Origin: Bacillota bacterium
GTDB taxonomy: Bacteria; Bacillota; Clostridia; Lachnospirales; Lachnospiraceae
DNA: 25,336 nt
Direction of reading: 5' to 3'
NCBI GenBank assembly: GCA_023392995.1
Contig: JAEWMZ010000139.1
Location: 1-25,336 of the forward strand
In this document: one piece after another, positions 1 through 7,625 of the stretch
Layout: every line of letters starts with the position of its first letter
Position numbering within the stretch: position 1 is the first letter of the stretch
Position numbers and translations under genes: made by a program
Notes under the pieces: generated by a model
Databases searched by the model: none
The model's input: only the letters and a program-made list of their open reading frames with translations
Told to the model about the DNA's origin: nothing

Positions 1-1032
1 GAGGAAGCCCTGCTTCCACTTACAAAGCAGGAGCTCTTTTACCAAAAGAACCCCGGTTACTTTCGGGAGCATTACAGTCAATACTATAAACCCGAACCTT
101 TAAATATTTTAAAAAGTGCGGAGTTTATGAAAGATCCAGTGTTTTTATCAGAAAGCAATATTTTGGATACCGGCTCAGCCATATCCACCCATTTTCGATC
201 ACCAAATATTCGTCTAAACCGCCATGATCGTTTTTCTGAGGTTCCGATTCATCACCATGGATATATCGAGATGAATTATGTATTTTCTGGAATCTGTACT
301 GCTATCGTAAATAAAAAGAAAATTCCGATGAGCGCAGGGGATCTCTGTATTATGGATCGCCGTGCAGAGCATACCATTCTCCCTACGGGTAAGGATGACA
401 TCCTGCTTAATATTATGCTTTCCACCGACTATTTCTCCAATACCTTTATCGGAAGCCTATTGAATGGGGGCGCTGTTGCAAGATTCCTGGCCGGAGTCAT
501 AGACCAGGCGAATGAGCATAACCAATACCTGCTGTTTCATACAAAGCATGACCCTTTGGTAAAGGAGATCATAGAAAATATCTTTATTGAATATCTGAAT
601 CCCGGCATCTGCTGCGAAGATGTACTGCGCTATAATCTAAACCTTCTATTTATAGAGCTGGCCAGATGCTACCAGGGAGATATGGAGAGAAAGCACCAGC
701 AGAAAAACAAACGATATCTAACAGAAATCCTAAATTATATGGAAAAGAATATGAAATGCTGCTCCCTAGAGGCTGTTGCAAAAAAATTCAATTATCATCC
801 TAATTATCTCTCGCGGCTAATAAAAGCGGAGACTGGGCTTACCTTCCAGGAGCATCTAAGTGAAAACCGCATGAACCGGGCTGTTTTCCTCCTGAAGAAT
901 TCTGATATGCCCATTTATAAAATTGTAGCAGAATGCGGCTATCAGAATCAGAATTTTTTCTATCAAAAATTCATGAAAAAGTATGGGCAGACTCCAAAAG
1001 AATACCGCGACTTGGAATCTCCACGGTTATAA
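1..1032 (+). CDS. AraC-family transcriptional regulator, 5' end outside window
   Basis: A transcription factor with an N-terminal cupin-type sensor and a C-terminal AraC DNA-binding domain. The cupin is marked by IPIHHHGYIEMNYVFSG-like residues (seen as VPIHHHGYIEMNYVFSG) followed by MSAGDLCIMD. The last ~100 residues hold two helix-turn-helices, including SLEAVAKKFNYHPNYLSRL and the hallmark GYQNQNFFYQKFMKKYGQTP. The first ATG is at 127, but the same frame is open to base 1 and encodes LLPLTKQELFYQKNPGYF, a coding-like stretch resembling the N-terminus of related clostridial regulators. The GGAG before 127 is only 3 nt from that ATG, too close to be convincing. I therefore treat the gene as cut at its 5' end, with 343 residues visible. 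It converges on the glycosidase at 1094 and may control sugar or glycan genes; that target is inference. Confidence 0.85.
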   Translation, partial: EEALLPLTKQELFYQKNPGYFREHYSQYYKPEPLNILKSAEFMKDPVFLSESNILDTGSAISTHFRSPNIRLNRHDRFSEVPIHHHGYIEMNYVFSGICTAIVNKKKIPMSAGDLCIMDRRAEHTILPTGKDDILLNIMLSTDYFSNTFIGSLLNGGAVARFLAGVIDQANEHNQYLLFHTKHDPLVKEIIENIFIEYLNPGICCEDVLRYNLNLLFIELARCYQGDMERKHQQKNKRYLTEILNYMEKNMKCCSLEAVAKKFNYHPNYLSRLIKAETGLTFQEHLSENRMNRAVFLLKNSDMPIYKIVAECGYQNQNFFYQKFMKKYGQTPKEYRDLESPRL

Positions 1033-1038
1033 ATATCC

Positions 1039-1070
1039 TAAGGGGCTGACACAAAAGCGCCAGCCCCTTA
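1039..1070. terminator. Terminator between convergent AraC and glycosidase genes
   Basis: A perfect 10-bp stem, TAAGGGGCTG (1039-1048) with CAGCCCCTTA (1061-1070), has a 12-nt loop and is followed on the plus strand by the T-rich TCTTCTTTC. It starts 6 nt after the AraC stop. The minus-strand gene ends 24 nt to the right, so the stem may serve both, though the T-tract favours the plus strand. Confidence 0.75.
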
Positions 1071-1093
1071 TCTTCTTTCATAAATGAAAGCCT

Positions 1094-3769
1094 TTATTTT
1101 TTAATCGAGAGTGTAACCTCGCCCACAATACCGGTGGCTCCAAGCACCTGCGCCTTAGTCAGTCTAGCCATAAAGTCTGCCGGATCAACAGGTGCATAAT
1201 AACGCTCTCTTTCCAACGTCGTGGCAACTTCGATGCAAATCTTATTTTTACCCGCTTTTAACGATTTACTTAAGTCAAAGGCAAAAGGTTTTACAACCTG
1301 GATTCCCGCCGATTCACCATTGACAAAAACTTCGACACCTTCAAAAGCATCCTCAATTCTTAATTGTGCATTTGCAATTTCAGGGAGTTCTAGTGTATTC
1401 TCATATCGGATAATCCCAGAGAAATCTGGGTATTTCAGTCCAACATTTTCAAAGCTTCCAATCTCCTGTTCCTCTTGAAATTTCGGATAATCAATTGCTT
1501 TTGCCAGGCTCATGCGCCAGCCATCCTTCAAGGTCAGTATTTCGGTATAATCAACAGGCGTCTTTATTTCCATATCCTCTGTTTCATCAAGTAATAAGAC
1601 GAGACTTTGATAAGGGGGCAGCTGCATATGAACTAGCGTGCTTTCACCCTTTTGCTCCGCCTTCACTACCTTTAACTCATTCCTCCAAACATCGTATTCA
1701 AAAACCTTTCCCTTGTTAGGAATAGTAATTGTTCCTTCAAAGGTCTTTGTAATATCCTCATTGGTGAAAAGGAACAGCTCCTTCTCTTCCTTGTAATGCA
1801 GATAGCGAAGCATAGGAAACTCTGCATCAAGTGCAATTTCAGGTATATCCATGCTCTTCAATAAATCGGCGAGCTGTTCTAATGGAACTACTTTACAGTC
1901 AGACAGCTCTTTTAACTGGCGGTTATCTCCATCCACAATTCCTTCCGGAAGGGAATTAATAAACAGTACTGGAAAACCTGCTGCCCTTAATTCAGCAATC
2001 CCCTTCACTGCCGCTGCTGTAATGAATTGTGCGTAGGGTACTATCAATACCTTATAGGTCTGTTCATTGACCCGCAGCTCTCTGCCAAGGTTTGTTTTAT
2101 AACGTTCTACCTCTACGAACACATCTGTCGGTATAATATCAAAATCAATCTGATGCTCCAGCAGTACCTTGGCCGGTTTTTGATCCAGCATATAATTGCC
2201 TGCCCATTCTGCCTCCGCATGGTATAGGATGGCTGCTGGTGTAACTCTGATACCATCACTGATCAACTCACACATACGATTTAAATACCGCATCAATACA
2301 CCAAAATGTTTAAACTGTGGATCATGTCCATTTGCATAAAAATGAGGCGGGCAGTCCGGATCCGGATAAGGCTTACAGGAAAAAGCGTGGGGTACAAATT
2401 CATTCACCCCTCGAACCAGGAAGTGATCCACCAGATATTTCATCATACGCACACCCTCACTCCAGCCATATGCTCCGAAGATCTCACACATGGTACGTCC
2501 CTTTTTCTGGGGATCGATTGCACCATAGGAGCTGCCTAGCTTACCCAGCATATAATGATAAAACTCTCCGTCACGTCCGCCAAAAAGAGCTCTCTTAGGG
2601 TATTGCTCTCCTCCCGGCATAACCTGTCCTCCGATATCATCAATTCCTGCCATATGCTGACCGGAAAGGCCACGGAAAAAATGTCCCAGGCTGGAGCCAA
2701 GACGGGCGTGGGAGTTGTTATCCTCTATTAAATGACCGATGTAGAGCACACCCCGCTCCTCACACCAGGTTCCGATAGCTTTTGAAAAATCCTCTTCCAC
2801 CAGTCTGGTCACACTATCCATATAAATATAACGCATATTGGCAGCTTCCTCCGGGCAAAGCTCATTCATCCAAAGCAGCGGCAGCTTCCTTTTCCACCCT
2901 TCGCCCAGACGCAGCTCTAACTGCTCTCTCAGTTCATCACTCCAGGGAAGATCCTGATCTGCTCCTATTGCATTCTCTCTGCTATAAAGCTGACCATTGC
3001 CAAGCTCCGGCTCATCAGAGAAGAAACCGGCTATCGTCTTGCCAAACTCCTCTTTATAGCGCTCATAGTGAGGCTCATATACCGCTTCAATTTGTTTTCT
3101 TGCACTGCGTTTATCAATCATATTGATGTAGCTGTCATGTGCTCCCGCATTTCTGGTGAGGAAATTGACGAATATCATCCACTTTCCTTCCGGGATATCC
3201 CACACTAATTGTCCATCCGTAACTTTATCTGTAATATCAATTAATGTTGATGCATCAAAGCCTTTCTCAATCCTTGCTGCACACACACTAACCATTGTAT
3301 CATCATCAAATTGTCTTTTTTCCTTTCCATGAGCCATAGCGAAGAAGCTTCCGCCGGAAAAAGGATCTCTCACATACTTTGAATGCTTTGTAACATCCAG
3401 CTGAGCTGCTTTCATCGGTCCTACGACTTGAACGGAGGAATAATAAAGATACTGTCTGCAAAGCTCTGCCGGAGCTTCCTTTAATGCACCGTTGGCAAAA
3501 CCTGTAGGAAAATGGCTGTCATCCAGAATCCAGACCTTCATATTTCTGTTTCTTGCTTCCTCTAAAATAATATCTAAATCATGCCACCACTGAGGTCCGC
3601 AGTAATCCGGATGAGGACGGCTCTCGATACACACCGCCCCAATTCCGCTGGCTGCAATTGCCCCCATGTATTCTCTAAGTACCTTCTCTTCCTCCCCATG
3701 TACCCATAGAAAGGGCAGAATGTGATTATTGCCTTTGCCTAGTAATAACTGCTTTACTTTTTTATTCAT
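1094..3769 (-). CDS. Large glycoside hydrolase, GH106-like (alpha-L-rhamnosidase-like)
   Basis: A putative intracellular glycosidase of 891 residues. The N-terminus lacks a signal peptide and resembles a TIM-barrel entry (ILPFLWVHGEEE, then CIESRPHPDYCGPQWWHDLD). An acidic motif, GFFSDEPELGNG, near residue 250 recalls the FTDEPQ-type motif I remember for GH106. HLIEDNNSHARLG lies near 346. The last ~110 residues look like a galactose-binding-type beta-sandwich (EDAFEGVEVFVNGESAG), common in GH2 and GH106 enzymes. A ribosome site reading GGTGAT precedes the ATG. The convergent AraC gene is the obvious candidate regulator. Substrate specificity, and whether this is strictly GH106 rather than an unassigned relative, cannot be settled from the sequence alone. 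No disruption is visible. Confidence 0.65.
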   Translation of the reverse strand: MNKKVKQLLLGKGNNHILPFLWVHGEEEKVLREYMGAIAASGIGAVCIESRPHPDYCGPQWWHDLDIILEEARNRNMKVWILDDSHFPTGFANGALKEAPAELCRQYLYYSSVQVVGPMKAAQLDVTKHSKYVRDPFSGGSFFAMAHGKEKRQFDDDTMVSVCAARIEKGFDASTLIDITDKVTDGQLVWDIPEGKWMIFVNFLTRNAGAHDSYINMIDKRSARKQIEAVYEPHYERYKEEFGKTIAGFFSDEPELGNGQLYSRENAIGADQDLPWSDELREQLELRLGEGWKRKLPLLWMNELCPEEAANMRYIYMDSVTRLVEEDFSKAIGTWCEERGVLYIGHLIEDNNSHARLGSSLGHFFRGLSGQHMAGIDDIGGQVMPGGEQYPKRALFGGRDGEFYHYMLGKLGSSYGAIDPQKKGRTMCEIFGAYGWSEGVRMMKYLVDHFLVRGVNEFVPHAFSCKPYPDPDCPPHFYANGHDPQFKHFGVLMRYLNRMCELISDGIRVTPAAILYHAEAEWAGNYMLDQKPAKVLLEHQIDFDIIPTDVFVEVERYKTNLGRELRVNEQTYKVLIVPYAQFITAAAVKGIAELRAAGFPVLFINSLPEGIVDGDNRQLKELSDCKVVPLEQLADLLKSMDIPEIALDAEFPMLRYLHYKEEKELFLFTNEDITKTFEGTITIPNKGKVFEYDVWRNELKVVKAEQKGESTLVHMQLPPYQSLVLLLDETEDMEIKTPVDYTEILTLKDGWRMSLAKAIDYPKFQEEQEIGSFENVGLKYPDFSGIIRYENTLELPEIANAQLRIEDAFEGVEVFVNGESAGIQVVKPFAFDLSKSLKAGKNKICIEVATTLERERYYAPVDPADFMARLTKAQVLGATGIVGEVTLSIKK

Positions 3770-3903
3770 AGTATCACCATACCTTTCAATAATTTCCTTA
3801 CTCCAAAGTTATCGTAACATAAAAGGCTGCGGGTTCCTATGTCATAAAAAAACAGAAGCACTGACCATTCTTAACCTAACTGAACTTATTAAAAGCCCTT
3901 AGC

Positions 3904-4641
3904 CTACTGCTTTGAAGCAATAAAGTCCAGGATTGCCTCTGAGGTGGTACGCCACTGCTCTGGCGCAGTTATTGTAGCCTCTCCATCTCCCTTTTGAAGG
4001 CCATAATCACCAAATTCAGCATGATTGCCACCCTCAATGGTAATTTCCTCATATCCTGACGGAAGATTACTTAAATATTTCTGATAGTTTTCCATATTAA
4101 GAACTTTATCTTCACTGCCATGCATTAACAATGCTTTCATACTGCTTTGGGACAAATCTGCAGTAGAATACGCAGCTAATAGAATGATTCCTTCGAACTG
4201 ATCCGGATATTTTCCTGCATAATATGCCGCCATTGCTCCTCCAAGAGAGTGCCCCCCAATATACCATTCCTTTATCTTTGGATATTGCTTCATAATGTCT
4301 GCGGCTGCATTACTGCGAAACACAGCCAATTGATAGGGCATCTTAGCAATGACACAAAAAACATTTCCCTCTGCTATCTCTTTCGCTAAGGGTGCATAGG
4401 CGGTATCCTCCACCTTACCACCGGGATAAAAGATAAATCCAGTATTGGCATCAGGATCTCCAAAGGCGATCCCCCCCTGAAAAGGGGTAACAGTTACAGT
4501 GGAGCTGTTCATAGCACTGATCGCCTGCTCCTGTGCATGACTATAATTTGATACATAGGCAAAAAATATACCGGTAAACCCTATTAGGACAACTCCCAGA
4601 CTAATTAATACTATTTTTAAGATCCGATGTTTCTTTTTCAT
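3904..4641 (-). CDS. Membrane-anchored alpha/beta hydrolase
   Basis: A 245-residue serine hydrolase of the alpha/beta fold, of the compact type usually placed in PF12695. A lysine-rich N-terminus followed by a hydrophobic stretch (ILKIVLISLGVVLIGFTGIF) predicts a signal anchor, with the catalytic domain outside the membrane. The nucleophile elbow is GGHSLGGAMAA (Ser132). The likely acid is in HGSEDKVLN and the catalytic histidine in EGGNHAEFGDYG. I start at ATG 4641 because AAAGGAGAG (4649-4656) lies 7 nt upstream. The longer frame begins at a TTG (4659) beside that ribosome site and would swallow it. A promoter at 4871-4899 reads toward the gene through a palindromic mobile element (4677-4823), so the leader would be about 220 nt. 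The substrate is unknown. Confidence 0.82.
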   Translation of the reverse strand: MKKKHRILKIVLISLGVVLIGFTGIFFAYVSNYSHAQEQAISAMNSSTVTVTPFQGGIAFGDPDANTGFIFYPGGKVEDTAYAPLAKEIAEGNVFCVIAKMPYQLAVFRSNAAADIMKQYPKIKEWYIGGHSLGGAMAAYYAGKYPDQFEGIILLAAYSTADLSQSSMKALLMHGSEDKVLNMENYQKYLSNLPSGYEEITIEGGNHAEFGDYGLQKGDGEATITAPEQWRTTSEAILDFIASKQ

Positions 4642-4676
4642 TTTCTGCTCTCCTTTCAAGACGATAGCTTATTTTA

Positions 4677-4823
4677 GGCGATTGCGAAACAATATAGTTA
4701 TTGTTATTGTATACACAACAAATACTATTTCTTCGTTCCAACGCTCCTTCGGGCTTAGCTTCCGCTTCGATATAGTATTTGCTGTGTATACAATAACTTC
4801 AGCTAACGAGTTTCGCAATTACC
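4677..4823. mobile_element. MITE-like palindromic element, 147 bp
   Basis: The ends are near-identical inverted copies: GGCGATTGCGAAAC (4677-4690) and the complement of GTTTCGCAATTACC (4810-4823). Homology continues inward, with TTATTGTATACAC and CAAATACTAT on both arms, so the transcript could fold into a long hairpin. The element is flanked by the direct repeat GATAGCTTATTT at 4663-4674 and 4827-4838, which reads like a 12-bp target duplication. It encodes no protein. A second, shorter member of the same family lies at 14741-14809. It sits between the hydrolase promoter and its ribosome site. Confidence 0.75.
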
Positions 4824-4870
4824 TGGGATAGCTTATTTCGGTATTTCATTTTTATTTTTTTATTTACCTC

Positions 4871-4899
4871 ATTATATTCCTTACGCTGTACAATCACAA
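4871..4899 (-). promoter_or_regulatory. Sigma-A promoter of the alpha/beta hydrolase
   Basis: On the minus strand TTGTGA (4894-4899) and TATAAT (4871-4876) are separated by exactly 17 bp. The predicted start of transcription is near 4864, giving a leader that contains the whole palindromic element. Confidence 0.65.
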
Positions 4900-4928
4900 T
4901 AGTAAACTCTGTACCATTGTTCCTATGT

Positions 4929-4967
4929 TAAAATGCCCCTATTGCTTTGGGCATTAGGGACATTTTA
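4929..4967 (-). terminator. Probable terminator of kimA
   Basis: Arms TAAAATGCCCCTA (4929-4941) and TAGGGACATTTTA (4955-4967) pair over 13 positions with one mismatch, about 75 nt beyond the kimA stop. The T residues are inside the stem rather than in a separate tract. A competing inner stem, ATGCCC (4933-4938) with GGGCAT (4949-4954), is possible. Confidence 0.5.
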
Positions 4968-5041
4968 TACTATACTTCACATTTTTAATATATGGTTTGA
5001 TTCAAATTCAGCTTTGCTTTCTTGTTCCACCGATTCATAGA

Positions 5042-6925
5042 TCAGCGCTCCTCTTTCTCCTGCTGTTCCTTTTTGAACATCTTATCCTCCCAATAATAAT
5101 GGAAGGGAATAACAACCGTTGAAATATTCTTATGCTTACTTAAATGCTGTGAGAAGAAGTAAGTAGTCTGATTGTGCAATAGATTATCATATCTGTGCTC
5201 TGTAATAAATTTAATCAAGATAACAGAGATATTTTCACCATGATTTAATTCACGCTCTCTTTGCCAGAGGTATTCATCCATCGGACGTATAATATCACGG
5301 TATGGCGTCTCAATTACCTCCAAGGGAATCGGAATGTTCAGATCCTCCCACCTCTTTCGAAGCTCCTGAGCATGCTCCGGATGGCGGCATACATGTAAGG
5401 CTGTGATATTATTTGAAATTGAATTTGCATAATTAATGGCTTTCAAAAAGGGTTTATTTATATCATGAATTAATACAATACACTGGGTTGATCTTACTAT
5501 TTCTTTATCATAATAAGGATAAAACTTCTCTAGTTTTAACTGTGCTCCAACCTTTGCATAGTACTTATTGATGGAGTACATACCAAGCATTAGTGCCGGA
5601 AGTGCAATGGCTAAAATCCACGCACCATCCCTGAATTTCATGCTAAATACAATAATTGACACCACCGCTGTTACAATAGCACCAAATCCATTAATCCAGC
5701 ACTTATACTGCCAACCTTTTTCCTTCATGATCCGCCACTTTTTGAACATACCGTATTGAGCAATGGTAAAGGACACAAATACACCCACAGAATATAACGG
5801 GATCAAAGCATGAACCTCGCTGCGAAAACCAATGATTAAAGCCGAAGCTGCAATGAATATGAACATAATTCCGTTGGAAAAGCTAAGTTTCGTTCCTCTG
5901 GAAGAGAACTGTCTGGGTACATATCCGTCATGCGCTAGGATATACAATAGCTGAGGTAATCCATTATAAGCTGTATTTGCAGCTAGGATCAATATCAGTG
6001 AGGTAAGCACCTGAATAATATAGTACATGACATTATGGCCGAACACAGCTCCTGAAATCTGGGACAATACGGTATGTCCCTCCAGCGGAGTCACCTGCAA
6101 ATGCATCGCAAGAACAGAAGTCCCTCCGAAAATGAAGAAAATGATAATACCTAATATATATAATACATGCTTCGCATTTCTCGTGGATGGATCTTTAAAA
6201 GAAGGTACCGCATCACTTACCGCTTCAACGCCTGACATTGCAGAGCATCCTGAGGAGAAGGCTTTTAATAGAATCAGCATTCCAATTCCTTGGATTGTTT
6301 CTTTTGGCAGAACTCCTTCGCTATATTGAATTGGTGTTAACGTACCGGTTAATAACTTGAACAAGCCGCTTAGGATCAATATTGCCATAGCTACAATAAA
6401 AGCATAGGTTGGAAGTCCGAAGATTTTGGAGGCCTCCCGTATACCTCTTAGGTTAATTAGTGTTATCAATGCCACGCAGATCAAGGAAATCATAATTTTA
6501 TGCTCCTGAAAATCTGGAAAGGCAGATACTAAGGCAGCGGTAGAGGAAGAGATACTAACTGCTACCGTCAGGATATAATCTATGGTCAAGGCTGCTGCTG
6601 ATAGAAGAGAAGCCGTTTTTCCGATATTCTCCTTAGCCACTGCATAGGCACCGCCACCCTTTGGGTAGTGATCAATAATCTGTGAATAGGATAATACCAA
6701 AATCCCCAGCAGTAATATAATCGGAAGAACAATATATGGCAGTGTATGAAATGCCAGAATACCGGCTGCCGGTACCAAAATCAACAAAATTTCCTCAATT
6801 GCATATGCAACGGAAGAAACCGCATCACTCGCCATAATCGGCAAACCCCAAAGCCTTGTTAACTTCTCATGGCTTATCTCGTTATTCTTTAACGGTTTGC
6901 CAAGTATTAAATCTTTAATACTCAT
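5042..6925 (-). CDS. kimA: KimA-type potassium importer (APC superfamily)
   Basis: A 627-residue membrane transporter. About 12 hydrophobic segments fill residues 27-455, and a soluble C-terminal domain of the universal-stress-protein type follows (CIVLIHDINKPFLKAINYA onward). The match to Bacillus subtilis KimA (YdaO), recalled from memory, is close along the whole length: SDAVSSVAYAIEE, YPKGGGAYAVAKENIG, LLKAFSSGCSAMSGVEA and LLHNQTTYF are shared or near-shared. Asp34, Tyr41, Asp116 and Tyr117 line up with residues I recall as K+ ligands. In the Bacillus protein the C-terminal domain binds cyclic di-AMP, which shuts uptake. AAGGAG lies 10 nt before the ATG. It is transcribed alone from a strong promoter at 7038-7066. 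No ydaO-type riboswitch is visible in the ~105-nt leader. A general amino-acid permease is the less likely alternative. Confidence 0.8.
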   Translation of the reverse strand: MSIKDLILGKPLKNNEISHEKLTRLWGLPIMASDAVSSVAYAIEEILLILVPAAGILAFHTLPYIVLPIILLLGILVLSYSQIIDHYPKGGGAYAVAKENIGKTASLLSAAALTIDYILTVAVSISSSTAALVSAFPDFQEHKIMISLICVALITLINLRGIREASKIFGLPTYAFIVAMAILILSGLFKLLTGTLTPIQYSEGVLPKETIQGIGMLILLKAFSSGCSAMSGVEAVSDAVPSFKDPSTRNAKHVLYILGIIIFFIFGGTSVLAMHLQVTPLEGHTVLSQISGAVFGHNVMYYIIQVLTSLILILAANTAYNGLPQLLYILAHDGYVPRQFSSRGTKLSFSNGIMFIFIAASALIIGFRSEVHALIPLYSVGVFVSFTIAQYGMFKKWRIMKEKGWQYKCWINGFGAIVTAVVSIIVFSMKFRDGAWILAIALPALMLGMYSINKYYAKVGAQLKLEKFYPYYDKEIVRSTQCIVLIHDINKPFLKAINYANSISNNITALHVCRHPEHAQELRKRWEDLNIPIPLEVIETPYRDIIRPMDEYLWQRERELNHGENISVILIKFITEHRYDNLLHNQTTYFFSQHLSKHKNISTVVIPFHYYWEDKMFKKEQQEKEER

Positions 6926-6952
6926 TTTTCATAATCTCCTTACTCGTAATAC

Positions 6953-6970
6953 TGGAAGCTCATGCTTCCA
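6953..6970 (-). other. Leader hairpin just upstream of kimA
   Basis: A perfect 7-bp stem, TGGAAGC with GCTTCCA and a 4-nt loop, lies in the kimA leader 28-45 nt before the start codon. It has no T-tract, so it is not a terminator. It could shape access to the ribosome site or stabilise the mRNA; no known riboswitch class is recognised. Confidence 0.45.
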
Positions 6971-7037
6971 ATGCCTTCCAAAAATAAATCAAATTCGTTT
7001 CATATAACTCTTTCTATTACTAGACACAACGCAGATA

Positions 7038-7066
7038 ATTGTATTGCGGCAAAGGATTCTTGTCAA
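7038..7066 (-). promoter_or_regulatory. Strong sigma-A promoter of kimA
   Basis: On the minus strand TTGACA (7061-7066) and TACAAT (7038-7043) are spaced by 17 bp, which is nearly consensus. Transcription would start near 7031, giving a leader of about 105 nt. Confidence 0.8.
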
Positions 7067-7186
7067 TCGTCATTATTACGAATCCGCAGAGGGAAACCGC
7101 ACTATTCTTCGTGCATATTGACAAGGTTTTTTTGCAGGTTTTTTATTACTTTTTATCTTATTATTAACGGATTTTTCTCCAAAAAA

Positions 7187-7361
7187 TCACATAATTAAAT
7201 CCTTCTGCACATCCGTCTGTTCAGTCCTACAAATTCCTTCCTTTGACTCATAAAATTTTGCTTCTAAGATTATTCTTAATGTAAATCCTATTGCTCCTAT
7301 AGTAAAAATATGGTATGTCACAAAGAATATCTAATAATTCCTTGATATTATAACGTTTCAT
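7187..7361 (-). pseudogene. Small ORF with a one-base frameshift, or two short ORFs
   Basis: GGGAGG (7370-7375) lies 8 nt before an ATG at 7361, an excellent ribosome site. The frame begins MKRYNIKELLDILCDIPYF and stops after 37 codons at 7248. If one base is removed from the five-T run (A5 at 7304-7308 on the plus strand), the reading continues as TIGAIGFTLRIILEAKFYES, a membrane-like stretch, to a stop at 7187-7189. That would make a protein of about 57 residues. The frame upstream of the ATG is also open for 29 codons after a stop (DIWDGRSLIHWEEQE), so this may instead be the remnant of a longer gene. I do not recognise the family. A genuine frameshift, a sequencing error, slippage and chance are all possible. 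Confidence 0.4.
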
Positions 7362-7463
7362 TTCTTGTTCCTCCCAATGTATAAGACTTCTGCCGTCCCA
7401 AATATCAGAAGTAAGATAAATAGTTGTATATGGCGGATCGATAATGCGTTAATTATAGCACAT

Positions 7464-7490
7464 CAAAAAAAGGGCGCTGACTGCGCCCTA
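7464..7490 (-). terminator. Intrinsic terminator downstream of the chemoreceptor gene
   Basis: On the minus strand AGGGCGC and GCGCCCT (7483-7489 and 7471-7477) form a GC-rich 7-bp stem with a 5-nt loop, followed directly by a run of T. This is a textbook rho-independent terminator, second in line after the hairpin at 7529-7575. Confidence 0.85.
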
Positions 7491-7528
7491 ATTCATATCC
7501 TTCCGGCGAAATTACGCCCAAAATCAAG

Positions 7529-7575
7529 TTACGAGCGGCAGGAGCCTTCTATTTCAAAGCTCCTGCCGCTCGTAA
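7529..7575 (-). terminator. Long 17-bp hairpin just after the chemoreceptor gene
   Basis: TTACGAGCGGCAGGAGC (7529-7545) pairs perfectly with 7559-7575 around a 13-nt loop, 50 nt past the stop codon. No good T-tract follows on either strand. It may protect the mRNA 3' end or act together with the terminator at 7464. Confidence 0.55.
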
Positions 7576-7625
7576 TTCTATCCTTAAATATATTTGACTC
7601 TAACTTAATTTATTCAAGATACCGA

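Noticed and set aside
2782..3126. 114-codon plus-strand ORF within the glycosidase gene
   Set aside because: Antisense to a clearly coding frame; no start signals and low-complexity composition.
3830..3903. Terminator after the alpha/beta hydrolase
   Set aside because: A T7 run is present on the minus strand at about 3847-3853, but only a 4-bp stem could be found before it.
4642..4659. Longer start (TTG) for the alpha/beta hydrolase
   Set aside because: It overlaps the ribosome site that serves ATG 4641 and has none of its own.
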